This document shows positions 1 to 8,049 of a DNA stretch of 64,000 nucleotides, piece after piece (the first letter of the stretch is position 1; each line of letters starts with the position of its first letter). The notes below the pieces were generated by a model, which had not been told where the DNA came from, did not search any database, and saw only the letters and a list, made by a program, of their open reading frames with translations. This DNA comes from an uncultured Flavobacteriales bacterium (GTDB lineage: Bacteria; Bacteroidota; Bacteroidia; Flavobacteriales_G; Salibacteraceae): assembly GCA_943788145.1 (NCBI GenBank), contig CALSPD010000005.1:1-64000 (forward strand), read 5' to 3'. The translations under genes and the position numbers were made by a program.

Positions 1-59
1 CGTGTATGGTGTCGTAGCATCCCGCAGGGTGCTATGCACTATACACATTGTTGTATGCC
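1..59 (-). other. attC-like hairpin site at the outer end of the R-M cassette (partial)
   Basis: On the minus strand GGCATACAAC (50-59) is followed by a long imperfect hairpin: GTGTAT/ATACAC arms at 41-46 and 2-7, then TAGCACCC/GGATGCTA arms at 27-34 and 15-22 around a 4-nt loop. The minus strand leaves the window at a G that would be the first base of a closing GTT core. This matches the plan of an integron attC site (core ending AAC, foldback, core starting GTT) lying 3' of the last cassette gene, mcrC. The complementary core GTTGTATGCC is present at 7959-7968. The structure is seen directly; its function as a recombination site is inferred. Confidence 0.5.
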
Positions 60-97
60 GTTTTTATTTTATTCATTTCGTTTTTAGCGTTGGCGAG

Positions 98-143
98 AAA
101 GCTCTTTGCAACCGCACATAGGAGGATTGCAATGTGCTTGAAC
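98..143 (-). repeat. 46-nt direct repeat, copy A, with internal hairpin
   Basis: This copy starts 10 nt beyond the mcrC stop codon. It shares its outer sequences with copy B at 7887-7932: GTTCAAGCACATT at one end and AAAGAGCTTT at the other, minus strand. The middle differs but folds in both copies. Here the nested pairing is AAGC/GCTT, then TTGCAA/TTGCAA and CC/GG with one bulged T. TTAGC/GCTAA can pair further out. Conserved ends with a variable but paired stem recall attC-type sites; a role as operon terminator is an alternative, although no U-tract follows directly. Confidence 0.6.
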
Positions 144-152
144 TTGTGTTAG

Positions 153-2354
153 CTAAGTATTCCATTTTACTTCCATTAATTCTGGCAAGCTCGCAGTGAA
201 TGGTATTGCAGAAGCTCTTCCAGGTTTATAATTATTTAATTCTTTAAAGTTCCATGATAGATTTTCAAACTCTTTGTCTAAGCAAGGTTCTAACTTCACT
301 ACTAGGTAACTTTCTTGTCTAGGTTTTGGATATTCTAAACGTGTTAAAGTATTTTTACTAGTTACACGATATTCAGGCTTTTGAATCTTATATATTCTAG
401 ATGATGAACTATCCCCATTCATATGTAACAGTAGATATTTTGCATTTAAAGTTTCCTGTGTCAATTTAAGAGCCCCTCTGTTATTATTCATTCTAAAGTT
501 ATAAAGTAACTTTTCATTAATCCAATTTAGATGGTCATTTGATTTACAATAACCAATTAGAACAAATGTTTCATTTGGAATTAATTTTTCACCATTAAAG
601 TATTCGGGTACGGGCTCATTCAGTTCTTTAGACAGACCGTCTTTGGTAATGAGATAGGTCTTAGTAGAAATGTTTTCTCGTTGCGAAGCTCGATTTAAAA
701 AATGATTTTTGACCTTATTAATAAAGCTAATTAAGTGCTCTATACCACTATGTTCTTCAGATGGCCTTATGGCAAATGCTCCTAAACCAGGTAAGACTTC
801 ATGGAAACCTTTAAAAGTAGTAGGTTCATTATCTAAACCAGGGTATAAAATATATGCGCCAGCAGTTCTTTTGATTGCATCCTTGTAGGCATGCATTTTA
901 ATTACATCATCTCGCTTAAATTTTGAATTATCCTTTTTGTTTTTGACTTTATATTTTGCATCAAAATGTATATGGACAATTTGTCCTTCCTTTTCAGCAG
1001 ATTTTTTACTTAATGCTTTTGGCCAGATTGATAAGGTATAATCTGGGTCCATTTGAAGTGTCCAGCTGCCTTCAGAGGAAAGTTCTTTACTTGAGCTAAA
1101 GGTTTTATTGTAGGCAAATTGAACGGCTAATTCTCTTTCCTTTGAAAGATAGGTTCCATTTAATGCGACTTGCTTGCCTTCTTTTAATTTTAACCCTAAA
1201 GTATCATCAGTTGGACTGATAAGTTTTTTGTACTCATCAGAGTTGATTTCAAACGTTTCTTTAACCGCTTCTAATACTTTGAAAAATAACCAATACTCAT
1301 ATAGCTTAGAGATGTTCTTACTGCCAGCTGAATAAACATCTTCTCCACCTTCCCAAATTAATTTTGCGGCTAAATCAAACATCAACCAAGTTTTTAATAC
1401 TTCTCTGTATCCTGATTTTTTCTGCAACACAGGGCTGTTTAGCTTTACTGTAGTTGGTCTAGAAACCTCCTTGAATAAGTTGTGTTGTAAAAAAGATACA
1501 AGTTTGTTAGAGATTAGTTGTGCCTCCTTGTACAACCTTGAATTGTCTTTACTTTTTAACTGAATCTCCTCACAAAAAAACAGGAATGATTCTAATACGT
1601 ATTTAACAAATCTATTTTCAGGAGTGTCTGTGGTTTCTTCTTTAATCGATGTAGGAATTTCCAAAGCAATGGAATTAATACCATTATTACGCAAGGGGTG
1701 ATTAGCTGGTATTCCTACTCTGTTTTGCGAATGGACAAGGTTTCTTAGGTCTTTGCTATTGAGCCTCTTTAAACTTCTAACATCTTTGTTTTCTCTTTTT
1801 GTTCTCCAAGTGGTTACAGGTGCTTTAATTATTTGATATATGGCAATTTCAAAATCATCAGTATCAATTATTGACTTTACAAAACAGAATTGCTGATACA
1901 ATGTCTTGGAATCACTTTCGAAATCTACTTCCAAAGTCTGATTAACTGGTGAGTTTGTTTGTAGAATTAAATCCGTAGCATGTTTGGTTATAGACTCTAA
2001 CATAAATCTATAATCTTTCCGATAGGTAGTTTTTATTGATTGTACTTCTAGTTCTAAGATTCCTTTGTCAATCCCTTTTTCTAAAACTGGAATAGATAAA
2101 GTACCAACGTAAAAGTTTGGACTGATACGACCTTCTGAAGAATTAAAGTTGGAAACTTCAATAACCTCGCTGCCTTCGAAATAGAACCCCTCACTAAGCT
2201 TGTATTGATAAAAACAACCTTCGACAAGCTGGAATTTAGCTTCATTGTTTTCTGCTGCATCTGAGACCTCATAAATTGTATCAGGAATTATCGCAAACAA
2301 TTCAATTGCCAGTCCCTTTGAAATATGGTCTAAAGGAATGTTAAGCTTCTGCAT
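153..2354 (-). CDS. McrC-like restriction nuclease subunit (DUF2357 + PD-(D/E)XK)
   Basis: Nuclease partner of the McrB-type NTPase encoded just upstream; together they should translocate on and cleave DNA at recognised sites. The N-terminal half has DUF2357-type sequence, including ENRFVKYVL near residue 250 and YEYWLFFKV near 355. The C-terminal half has a PD-(D/E)XK-type core: an acidic MDPDYTL near 436, then the catalytic DAKYK near 466 and MHAYKDAI near 488. At about 733 residues it is longer than E. coli McrC (about 350), as is usual when a DUF2357 module is present. The ATG at 2354 is preferred over the TTG at 2363; either way it overlaps the end of mcrB, so the two are translationally coupled. 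AT-rich like the rest of the island and apparently intact. R2.LlaJI fills this role in LlaJI systems, but I cannot tell whether it is directly homologous. Confidence 0.85.
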   Translation of the reverse strand: MQKLNIPLDHISKGLAIELFAIIPDTIYEVSDAAENNEAKFQLVEGCFYQYKLSEGFYFEGSEVIEVSNFNSSEGRISPNFYVGTLSIPVLEKGIDKGILELEVQSIKTTYRKDYRFMLESITKHATDLILQTNSPVNQTLEVDFESDSKTLYQQFCFVKSIIDTDDFEIAIYQIIKAPVTTWRTKRENKDVRSLKRLNSKDLRNLVHSQNRVGIPANHPLRNNGINSIALEIPTSIKEETTDTPENRFVKYVLESFLFFCEEIQLKSKDNSRLYKEAQLISNKLVSFLQHNLFKEVSRPTTVKLNSPVLQKKSGYREVLKTWLMFDLAAKLIWEGGEDVYSAGSKNISKLYEYWLFFKVLEAVKETFEINSDEYKKLISPTDDTLGLKLKEGKQVALNGTYLSKERELAVQFAYNKTFSSSKELSSEGSWTLQMDPDYTLSIWPKALSKKSAEKEGQIVHIHFDAKYKVKNKKDNSKFKRDDVIKMHAYKDAIKRTAGAYILYPGLDNEPTTFKGFHEVLPGLGAFAIRPSEEHSGIEHLISFINKVKNHFLNRASQRENISTKTYLITKDGLSKELNEPVPEYFNGEKLIPNETFVLIGYCKSNDHLNWINEKLLYNFRMNNNRGALKLTQETLNAKYLLLHMNGDSSSSRIYKIQKPEYRVTSKNTLTRLEYPKPRQESYLVVKLEPCLDKEFENLSWNFKELNNYKPGRASAIPFTASLPELMEVKWNT

Positions 2355-5300
2355 AGCTAGCAAATCCGTTTTCTATTGCGTTCTTATACATGCGAGATAT
2401 CTTCTCAAAAGACAATGGATATTTAATAGAGTTAGATTCTGATAAATGATAAACACCTCTATCGTTAAATATAACTTCCTGATTTTCAGTTAAACACTTT
2501 TGTGCCAACAGATTTAGAGTCTTTAATAACTTTCTTCTAGAGCCATGAAGTTTTGGTAATAGTTTTTGCATTATAGCAATGTCTATTTTCTCATCTGTTT
2601 TATCTGGGTATTCTGGATTTATAAGATCGATTTTAGAAAACAAAGTCTGTATTTCTGAGGCGGTCCTATATCCAAATTCGGCTCCTAAAACTTGTAACTC
2701 TTTAAAGAATTCTAACAATTCGCCATTTAGTTTGCTGTAATCAGTTTGATTCAGCTCCTTTTTTGCAATTGACACGAATGAACTGCCCATTGCAGCTCCT
2801 ATCTTTATTATGGATGTTATTTCCTTCTCAGCCTTAAGGAAGCCTTCAATTTCCGTTTCATTTACCCTGAACTCAATTACATTTGCCCTATCTAATACTT
2901 TTGGACTAAACATATAAGTTGTCTCGTCAATGTTTACAGTACCAACAACAAATAAATTTTTTGGCCAACCTAATTCGAATGGCACAGCAGATTTTTTATT
3001 TTCTTTATCAGAGTGCAACTTAAAATTATCTTTCGATTCCATTACACTTAAAAAGTCGGCAAAGTAACGTTCTACATGGCTTAAGTTCATCTCATCTAAA
3101 ATCAGAAAATAAGGTTTGTTTTCATTTTCATTTGCTCTTAGAATAAGCTGCAAAGCCCCATTTTCTGGCAAAATATATTCTGAATTGTCCAATGCATTTA
3201 CATATCCTAGCAAAGGCTCTCTGTTGGTCCAATCGGCACCAACGGGAACTAATGCATATTGTGTATCGTCTTCACACAACCATTGGGCAAAACTTTGGGC
3301 TAACTTAGTTTTGCCAGAACCTGAAAGCCCACTCAGGATTACAAAAGGTTTTGTTGTGAGAGATGAAATATAGCGGGTAATTAATTTGTCATCATATACC
3401 AAACCAGCTTTTTTGCAAGCACTTGAAAAATTGTTAATATCAAAAGGAATTTGATCTATTGAAAAAACTGTAACATCAGTTTCAATTGGTTCATAATTCT
3501 TTTCAAGGATGTTTATGCTATTTGAATTCAGGTAATATCGTTTGGATTTATCTTTTAGTTCAATTAAATCAAGGTATCCAAAGTTTGAGAGGAACAGTAA
3601 ATATTCTTTTACCATTCTAAAATCATTATCACCAGGCGTGCAGTTGGGCCATGATTCGTATGGTTCAGGATTACTTCTATAGCCAAATATTTCAGTGACA
3701 TATTGAGCTATCGGTAAATTTGAATAGACTGAAAGAGGAATTATTATATCCTTCAGTTCTTCCGGAGATATGTACCAGTTAGATGGTGATTTAGACTGGC
3801 GTTTGATTTCGAATAAAATATTAAAAATCAATTTAATAGGGAAAACTTCAATGTTGTTGTCTCGCCATTCTTGAATGATTTCGTTTGATTCTATATGAAC
3901 GTTGGGCAGCCTAAAATTCGAATATAAATATCTAATGAATTCGTCATAATTTGAATTATCTTCTGCTATTGAAATCCCTAAGCGAGTAAGGTTAATTATA
4001 CCTCCAGTAGAATTTTCTAGAAGCCCAAGTGCCTTCCAATATTGACCAGAATTTTCAATTATATTTTTATTTAATCCTCTATCAACTTTTGCTAAGTCAA
4101 TTCTAGTTTCAAGTTCGGTTTGTAGTTCTAAAAGGTCATCTTGGAACTCTTGTGTAGCATGCTTTTGACCATTGTGGTTGTATAGTATTCGTAATACTCC
4201 AATTAATATTTCAGGAGTATTTATTCCCTCACTTGGGGTAGTTACTGCCCATCTCCATTTGAAATTTTCAAATGGTTTAATAGGTGGGATTTCAAATTGC
4301 TTTGTGTCTTCTTTTACTTCCATAAACTGTAAAAATTTTTGATAATGATTGACTACTGCAGAATACATATTGTTACCTGTCGTATTCTGTTTTCTAAACT
4401 CTTCATCATTGAATAAAACTTCTTTGTTCTCATCAATGTCATCTAAATTCCAATTAAATAGTTCTTCTAAACCTTTTTTTAACGAAATTTTATTTACAAA
4501 ACTAATTCCACCTAAATATTTATTTACACTAGTTTTAGATACATTATTTTCCAAATATTTTTTGAATTCATTTTCAATTGAATCAAGCGAAACATTAACA
4601 CTTTCAATCGAATCTGCATCTACATTAAAAAGATTGTTTTTTAGCCATCGTTTGTCAACATCTTCATTAGATAAACCTTTCAATTTTAATTCTTTTTTCA
4701 AATTTTCACCTAAAAGATAATAGTAGGTATTAAACTCTAACAATTTCGGTTCGCTATTAAAATTAGTTTCTCTAAAATGAATACAAAAATTATCATAATC
4801 TAATGGTTCTATATTGAAAAAGAACTTGGCAATGTTTTGATAATATTTATAATAAATAGGATAGCTGTTTTTGCTTTCTATATTTTTTACTAGCGCGAAT
4901 AGGTAAATTAAGAAAGATTTAAAATTGGGATTTTTAATAAATGCATTATCAATTTGAGTGTTTTTTAAAAAATCATGTATTCTAGTTGAAGCTTTAATGT
5001 CATTAAATAAAGTTACTATATCAAGACTGTGGCCTTTAACATAGTTGTTTTCTCCATCAAAAATATTTGTTATATACTGGCATTGTGCAATTGCAAAATC
5101 GATTTTTTTGTTAAAGAGAACAAGATCTTCTTTATCAGTATTTGAAAACTCGTACTTTTCTTTTTTTATTTTTTCAATTACAGAATTTAATATAATTCTA
5201 TCATTAGAGTTTATCTTTGAGTTTTCATTGAAATGCAGCAACCTTTCTTCAACAGAAATGTTTCCATGTCTTTCAGCATCAGCTTTTCTTTTATTTATAT

Positions 5301-5400
5301 AAACTTCATTAAATTCATTTTTCAGGTTCTCATATCCTTTAGAAATTATGCTTTTACAAATTCCTTTAACTTTTTCTATATAATTTTTTCTTGAGCCCAT
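2341..5400 (-). CDS. McrB-type AAA+ NTPase restriction subunit
   Basis: Motor and recognition subunit of a McrBC-like endonuclease. The C-terminal third carries the McrB AAA+ domain: Walker A GLSGSGKT (691-698), Walker B FLILDEMN (765-772), and TVNIDETT (821-828) at the place of the McrB signature MNTADRS, followed by a likely arginine finger in VLDRAN. E. coli McrB uses GTP; the variant signature leaves nucleotide choice open. The first ~650 residues are a long charged region with no domain I can name, which presumably includes DNA recognition. Intact at 1019 residues, compared with about 460 in E. coli McrB. It starts 3 nt after the stop of the broken methyltransferase gene and overlaps mcrC by 14 nt, so it lies within one operon. 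Confidence 0.88.
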   Translation of the reverse strand: MGSRKNYIEKVKGICKSIISKGYENLKNEFNEVYINKRKADAERHGNISVEERLLHFNENSKINSNDRIILNSVIEKIKKEKYEFSNTDKEDLVLFNKKIDFAIAQCQYITNIFDGENNYVKGHSLDIVTLFNDIKASTRIHDFLKNTQIDNAFIKNPNFKSFLIYLFALVKNIESKNSYPIYYKYYQNIAKFFFNIEPLDYDNFCIHFRETNFNSEPKLLEFNTYYYLLGENLKKELKLKGLSNEDVDKRWLKNNLFNVDADSIESVNVSLDSIENEFKKYLENNVSKTSVNKYLGGISFVNKISLKKGLEELFNWNLDDIDENKEVLFNDEEFRKQNTTGNNMYSAVVNHYQKFLQFMEVKEDTKQFEIPPIKPFENFKWRWAVTTPSEGINTPEILIGVLRILYNHNGQKHATQEFQDDLLELQTELETRIDLAKVDRGLNKNIIENSGQYWKALGLLENSTGGIINLTRLGISIAEDNSNYDEFIRYLYSNFRLPNVHIESNEIIQEWRDNNIEVFPIKLIFNILFEIKRQSKSPSNWYISPEELKDIIIPLSVYSNLPIAQYVTEIFGYRSNPEPYESWPNCTPGDNDFRMVKEYLLFLSNFGYLDLIELKDKSKRYYLNSNSINILEKNYEPIETDVTVFSIDQIPFDINNFSSACKKAGLVYDDKLITRYISSLTTKPFVILSGLSGSGKTKLAQSFAQWLCEDDTQYALVPVGADWTNREPLLGYVNALDNSEYILPENGALQLILRANENENKPYFLILDEMNLSHVERYFADFLSVMESKDNFKLHSDKENKKSAVPFELGWPKNLFVVGTVNIDETTYMFSPKVLDRANVIEFRVNETEIEGFLKAEKEITSIIKIGAAMGSSFVSIAKKELNQTDYSKLNGELLEFFKELQVLGAEFGYRTASEIQTLFSKIDLINPEYPDKTDEKIDIAIMQKLLPKLHGSRRKLLKTLNLLAQKCLTENQEVIFNDRGVYHLSESNSIKYPLSFEKISRMYKNAIENGFASYAEA

Positions 5401-5403
5401 GTT

Positions 5404-6524
5404 TTATTTTTCTATTAAGGAGTAATGAACTAACCCACTTAAGTTTTCTTCTTTCCAATCATTAACAATGGCCTTTCTAATTGCATTCGCAAAAACTTCT
5501 GCAGCCATAGGTGGAAATGCATTACCAACTTGTTTACATTGTTGTCCATGATTACCTAAAAATTCAATTGAATCAGGAAATGTTTGAATTCTTGCAGCTT
5601 CCCTTACCGTAAGCTGTCTGTCAAGCCAGGGATGTATTGGGAAAGCACTATGCCCAGGAACAAGGGTGTGACTCGGTTGATTTCGGTCTAATCTAAATAA
5701 CACCTTGCTAAAGCTTTTTATAAGTTTACCAGTTCTACTATATTTTAAATGTTCGGGTAAATCATCAGGATTTATTTTGCATCCCTTCTTTTATATAAGA
5801 AAATCGTTCCACAACTTCTGGTGAATGATTCATTGGGAGTGTGATTTTTAAGTTTGGTTTGCGACTTGTCAGTTTCTAGCCCTGTTATCACTTGATTTAT
5901 ATTCCTATAAGGTTTTTCCCAATCTTCAGGATTTGAATAAAACTTAGGTTTAGGCCATGGAATAATATTTCCAGTTCTGTTCGCTAGAAAAATAAAACGT
6001 TTTCTTTTTTGTGGCACTCCATAATCAGCTGTATTAATGATTTTGTAATCATAGTTGTTGTAACCTAATTCCTTTACTCTTTCTATAAAATTCTCTAGAA
6101 AATATCCATCTGCTAAGTTGACTAAACCAGCAACATTTTCCATCATAAACCATTTTGGATTAAACTCTTCAACGTATTTTAAGTAGGTAAATATTAAGTC
6201 ATTTCTTATGTCATCATGCGGGTTGTGAGATTGCGATTTCACAAATCTTCGTTTGCCAAACATTGAAAATCCTTGACATGGTGGCCCACCTACTATAACA
6301 TCAATTTCTTTATTACCTACTACATTTTTTACACTTTCAAAAATTGATTCATCAGATAAATCACCTTCGATAAAAGGGACGTTCTTGTGATTGTGTCTGA
6401 AAGTTTTTGCTACACCAGGATCAAAGTCCGCACTAAGTACATGTTGATATCCAGCTTGTTCGTATCCTATCCCAATACCCCCTGCTCCAGAGAATAAATC
6501 AATGAAGCTAAGTTTACTTTCGAT
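5404..6524 (-). pseudogene. Second C5-cytosine DNA methyltransferase, disrupted (no start codon, two frameshifts)
   Basis: Piecing frames together gives a full Dcm-family enzyme: motif I FIDLFSGAGGIGIG, motif IV GGPPCQGFS, motif VI ENVAGL, motif VIII QKRKR, motif IX VREAARIQTFPD, motif X VGNAFPP. The open frame begins at 6524 inside the end of the first methyltransferase gene, and no ATG, GTG or TTG precedes motif I. Two +1 shifts follow. After NHTP (about 5838) the next block MNHSPEVVERFSYI is in another frame; after EGMQ (about 5780) INPDDLPEHLKYS is in a third. Removing one A from AA and one from AAAA restores one frame. In LlaJI-like systems the second enzyme protects the other strand of an asymmetric site. 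The break could be real decay, sequencing error, or frameshift expression. Confidence 0.85.
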
Positions 6525-7597
6525 TTATTAATTACATCTTTTTCAATCAAACTATTTCTTTTTAACAGCAAATTCTTCTCTGAGCCTATATATTCTTTAT
6601 CGAGGATATGTTTTTTAAGTTCTCTTGCAATATGAGCACCCATTAGAGGTGGAACTGCATTACCAACTAGGATACATTGTTCTTTTCTCGCTCCTGTAAA
6701 AATGTGTGAATCTGGAAAAGTTTGAATTCTAGCTGCTTCTCTTGGTGTTAAACTTCTATCCAAAGTAGGATGTACGGGAAAGGCATTATTGCCAGGAACC
6801 ATAGTGGGAGCTAATTCCTTTCTATGAAGTCTGACATATGTATTTCCGAAATTTTTTCGTCTAATTTCAATCGGTAATTCCTCTGGTGGAGGAAGCTTGC
6901 CTCCCTCGGGGATAAGTTTATATCGCTTAAGAACTATTTCACCATGTGTAAGTGCTAAATGATTGGGGAACTTGTCATCTTTTTTAACTAAATCACCAAT
7001 GGCTTCCTGTACGTTCTTTTTCGCTTTTAAGATACCAATAGAATCATTGCTAGGTGGTGGGTACTTAAAAAGCCTATTTACCTTAGTGCCCACTATTATT
7101 ACTCGCTCTCTTTTTTGCGGAACACCATAATCTTTAGAATTCAATACTTTTAGATATATATCATATCCAATTTTTGAAAAACTGTTGGCTACCATATTTA
7201 AATATCTTCCTTTGAACATGGATTTAATTCCTTTCACATTTTCAAAAACAAAACATTTAGGTTCCAAATCATCAACAAGTCTAGCGTATGCTTCAAATAA
7301 TACATTTCTTGGGTCTGCGGAATTTTTATCGCCCATTACAGAAAAACCTTGACATGGAGGACCGCCAATAATAACATCTGGCTTAACACCGTTTGTGCTT
7401 TCTAATATATCATGTGAAGTGAGAGTTGTAATGTCTTTGCAGATAAATGGAATATCTGGATAGTTCAAATTCATTGTGTTTTCACTTTCCTTCCATATGT
7501 CAGAAGCCCCTATGATTTCAAATCCCGCTTCTTTGAAACCAATATCTAAACCTCCGCCACCAGTAAACAGGCCATATACTTTTAATTTTTCACTCAT
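6467..7597 (-). CDS. C5-cytosine DNA methyltransferase (Dcm family)
   Basis: Transfers a methyl group from S-adenosylmethionine to cytosine C5 to protect host DNA from the linked McrBC-like nuclease. All core motifs are visible: LFTGGGGLDIG (motif I, 10-20), GGPPCQGFS with catalytic Cys82 (motif IV), ENVKG (motif VI, 119-123), QKRERV (motif VIII, 161-166), REAARIQTFPD (motif IX) and VGNAVPP (motif X). Target recognition should lie between about 200 and 285. The catalytic fold ends near residue 335. The remaining ~40 residues run into the start of the second methyltransferase in another frame, so the C-terminal tail may be a by-product of the disruption there. It overlaps the Xre gene by 8 nt, typical of a controller-methyltransferase operon. 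Confidence 0.93.
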   Translation of the reverse strand: MSEKLKVYGLFTGGGGLDIGFKEAGFEIIGASDIWKESENTMNLNYPDIPFICKDITTLTSHDILESTNGVKPDVIIGGPPCQGFSVMGDKNSADPRNVLFEAYARLVDDLEPKCFVFENVKGIKSMFKGRYLNMVANSFSKIGYDIYLKVLNSKDYGVPQKRERVIIVGTKVNRLFKYPPPSNDSIGILKAKKNVQEAIGDLVKKDDKFPNHLALTHGEIVLKRYKLIPEGGKLPPPEELPIEIRRKNFGNTYVRLHRKELAPTMVPGNNAFPVHPTLDRSLTPREAARIQTFPDSHIFTGARKEQCILVGNAVPPLMGAHIARELKKHILDKEYIGSEKNLLLKRNSLIEKDVINKSKVNLASLIYSLEQGVLG

Positions 7598-7781
7598 TTT
7601 CGACTAGTAATTCTTTTGCACTGATTTTTAATATTTCAGCAATTTCATAAAGGCATTCAATACTTGGTTGTCTTCTGTTTTGGACATATGAGTTTACCAT
7701 GTTGTAACTCTTGCCCAACTGTTCAGCTAACCAGATTTGTTTGATTCCTTTTTCTTCTAAAACCTCTTTTATTCGGTTCAT
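7590..7781 (-). CDS. Small Xre-family HTH protein, controller-like
   Basis: A 63-residue helix-turn-helix protein covering almost only the Xre/Cro fold: IKQIWLAEQLGKSYNMVNSYV forms the HTH (the central part spans residues 13-33), followed by RRQPSIECLYEIAEIL. Its size and position as first gene of an R-M operon match C (controller) proteins, which delay restriction until methylation is in place. Two adjacent inverted repeats 37-64 nt upstream of its start are candidate operators. In LlaJI itself the first methyltransferase is reported to regulate the operon, so a separate regulator would be a variation. The control role is inferred; the fold assignment is firm. Confidence 0.8.
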   Translation of the reverse strand: MNRIKEVLEEKGIKQIWLAEQLGKSYNMVNSYVQNRRQPSIECLYEIAEILKISAKELLVENE

Positions 7782-7817
7782 TTTTTTGAATTGTTTAATT
7801 CAGTCCGCAAAATAGGA

Positions 7818-7845
7818 ATAATAATTTATTATCTCATTAAATGAG
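7818..7845. promoter_or_regulatory. Two adjacent palindromes upstream of the R-M operon, candidate controller operator
   Basis: ATAATAATTTATTAT (7818-7832) is a perfect inverted repeat around a central T. CTCATTAAATGAG (7833-7845) is a perfect inverted repeat around a central A. They abut and lie upstream of the Xre start at 7781. Tandem dyads of this size ahead of an Xre-first R-M operon are the usual arrangement of C-boxes. Binding is inferred. Confidence 0.5.
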
Positions 7846-7886
7846 TATTAAAATAATCATTCAGTTTGGGTGGCGGTGGGGAAGTG

Positions 7887-7932
7887 AAAGCTCTTTTGTT
7901 GCTGAGGCACGAAGCGACAAATGTGCTTGAAC
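7887..7932 (-). repeat. 46-nt direct repeat, copy B, with internal hairpin
   Basis: Same length and orientation as copy A (98-143), with identical end sequences (AAAGCTCTTT and AATGTGCTTGAAC, plus strand). The centre folds as TTTGT/ACAAA followed by GC/GC, in place of TTGCAA/TTGCAA and CC/GG in copy A, so base pairing is preserved while sequence differs. Copies A and B bracket the R-M operon. Similar GC-rich GCCACC motifs lie on both sides of copy B. Confidence 0.6.
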
Positions 7933-7958
7933 GTGCGGTGGCTTTTCTTTTTTCCAAT

Positions 7959-7980
7959 GGCATACAACTTTATATAAAGT
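7959..7980 (-). other. attI-like core next to the recombinase 3' end
   Basis: The minus strand reads GTTGTATGCC (7959-7968), the exact complement of the core at 50-59. It partly overlaps a perfect 14-bp palindrome ACTTTATATAAAGT (7967-7980). It lies 82 nt from the stop codon of the recombinase. If the locus behaves like an integron, this is the boundary between the integration platform and the first cassette. The rest of 7782-8049 holds copy B, the operator dyads and AT-rich sequence with no recognisable gene. Confidence 0.4.
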
Positions 7981-8049
7981 CAGTATTGTGTTTATAAAGT
8001 TTAAAGCTATGATTTTGATTTATCATTCAATTGATTGTTTTCGAGTATT

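Noticed and set aside
98-143. Repeat copy A as an ordinary Rho-independent terminator of mcrC
   Set aside because: The hairpin is interrupted, no T-run follows it directly, and the same conserved ends occur upstream of the operon where a terminator is not needed; kept only as an alternative.
153-7781. BREX, DISARM or CRISPR-associated identity for the defence island
   Set aside because: No PglZ, PglX, helicase or Cas genes; the gene set is methyltransferases plus McrBC.
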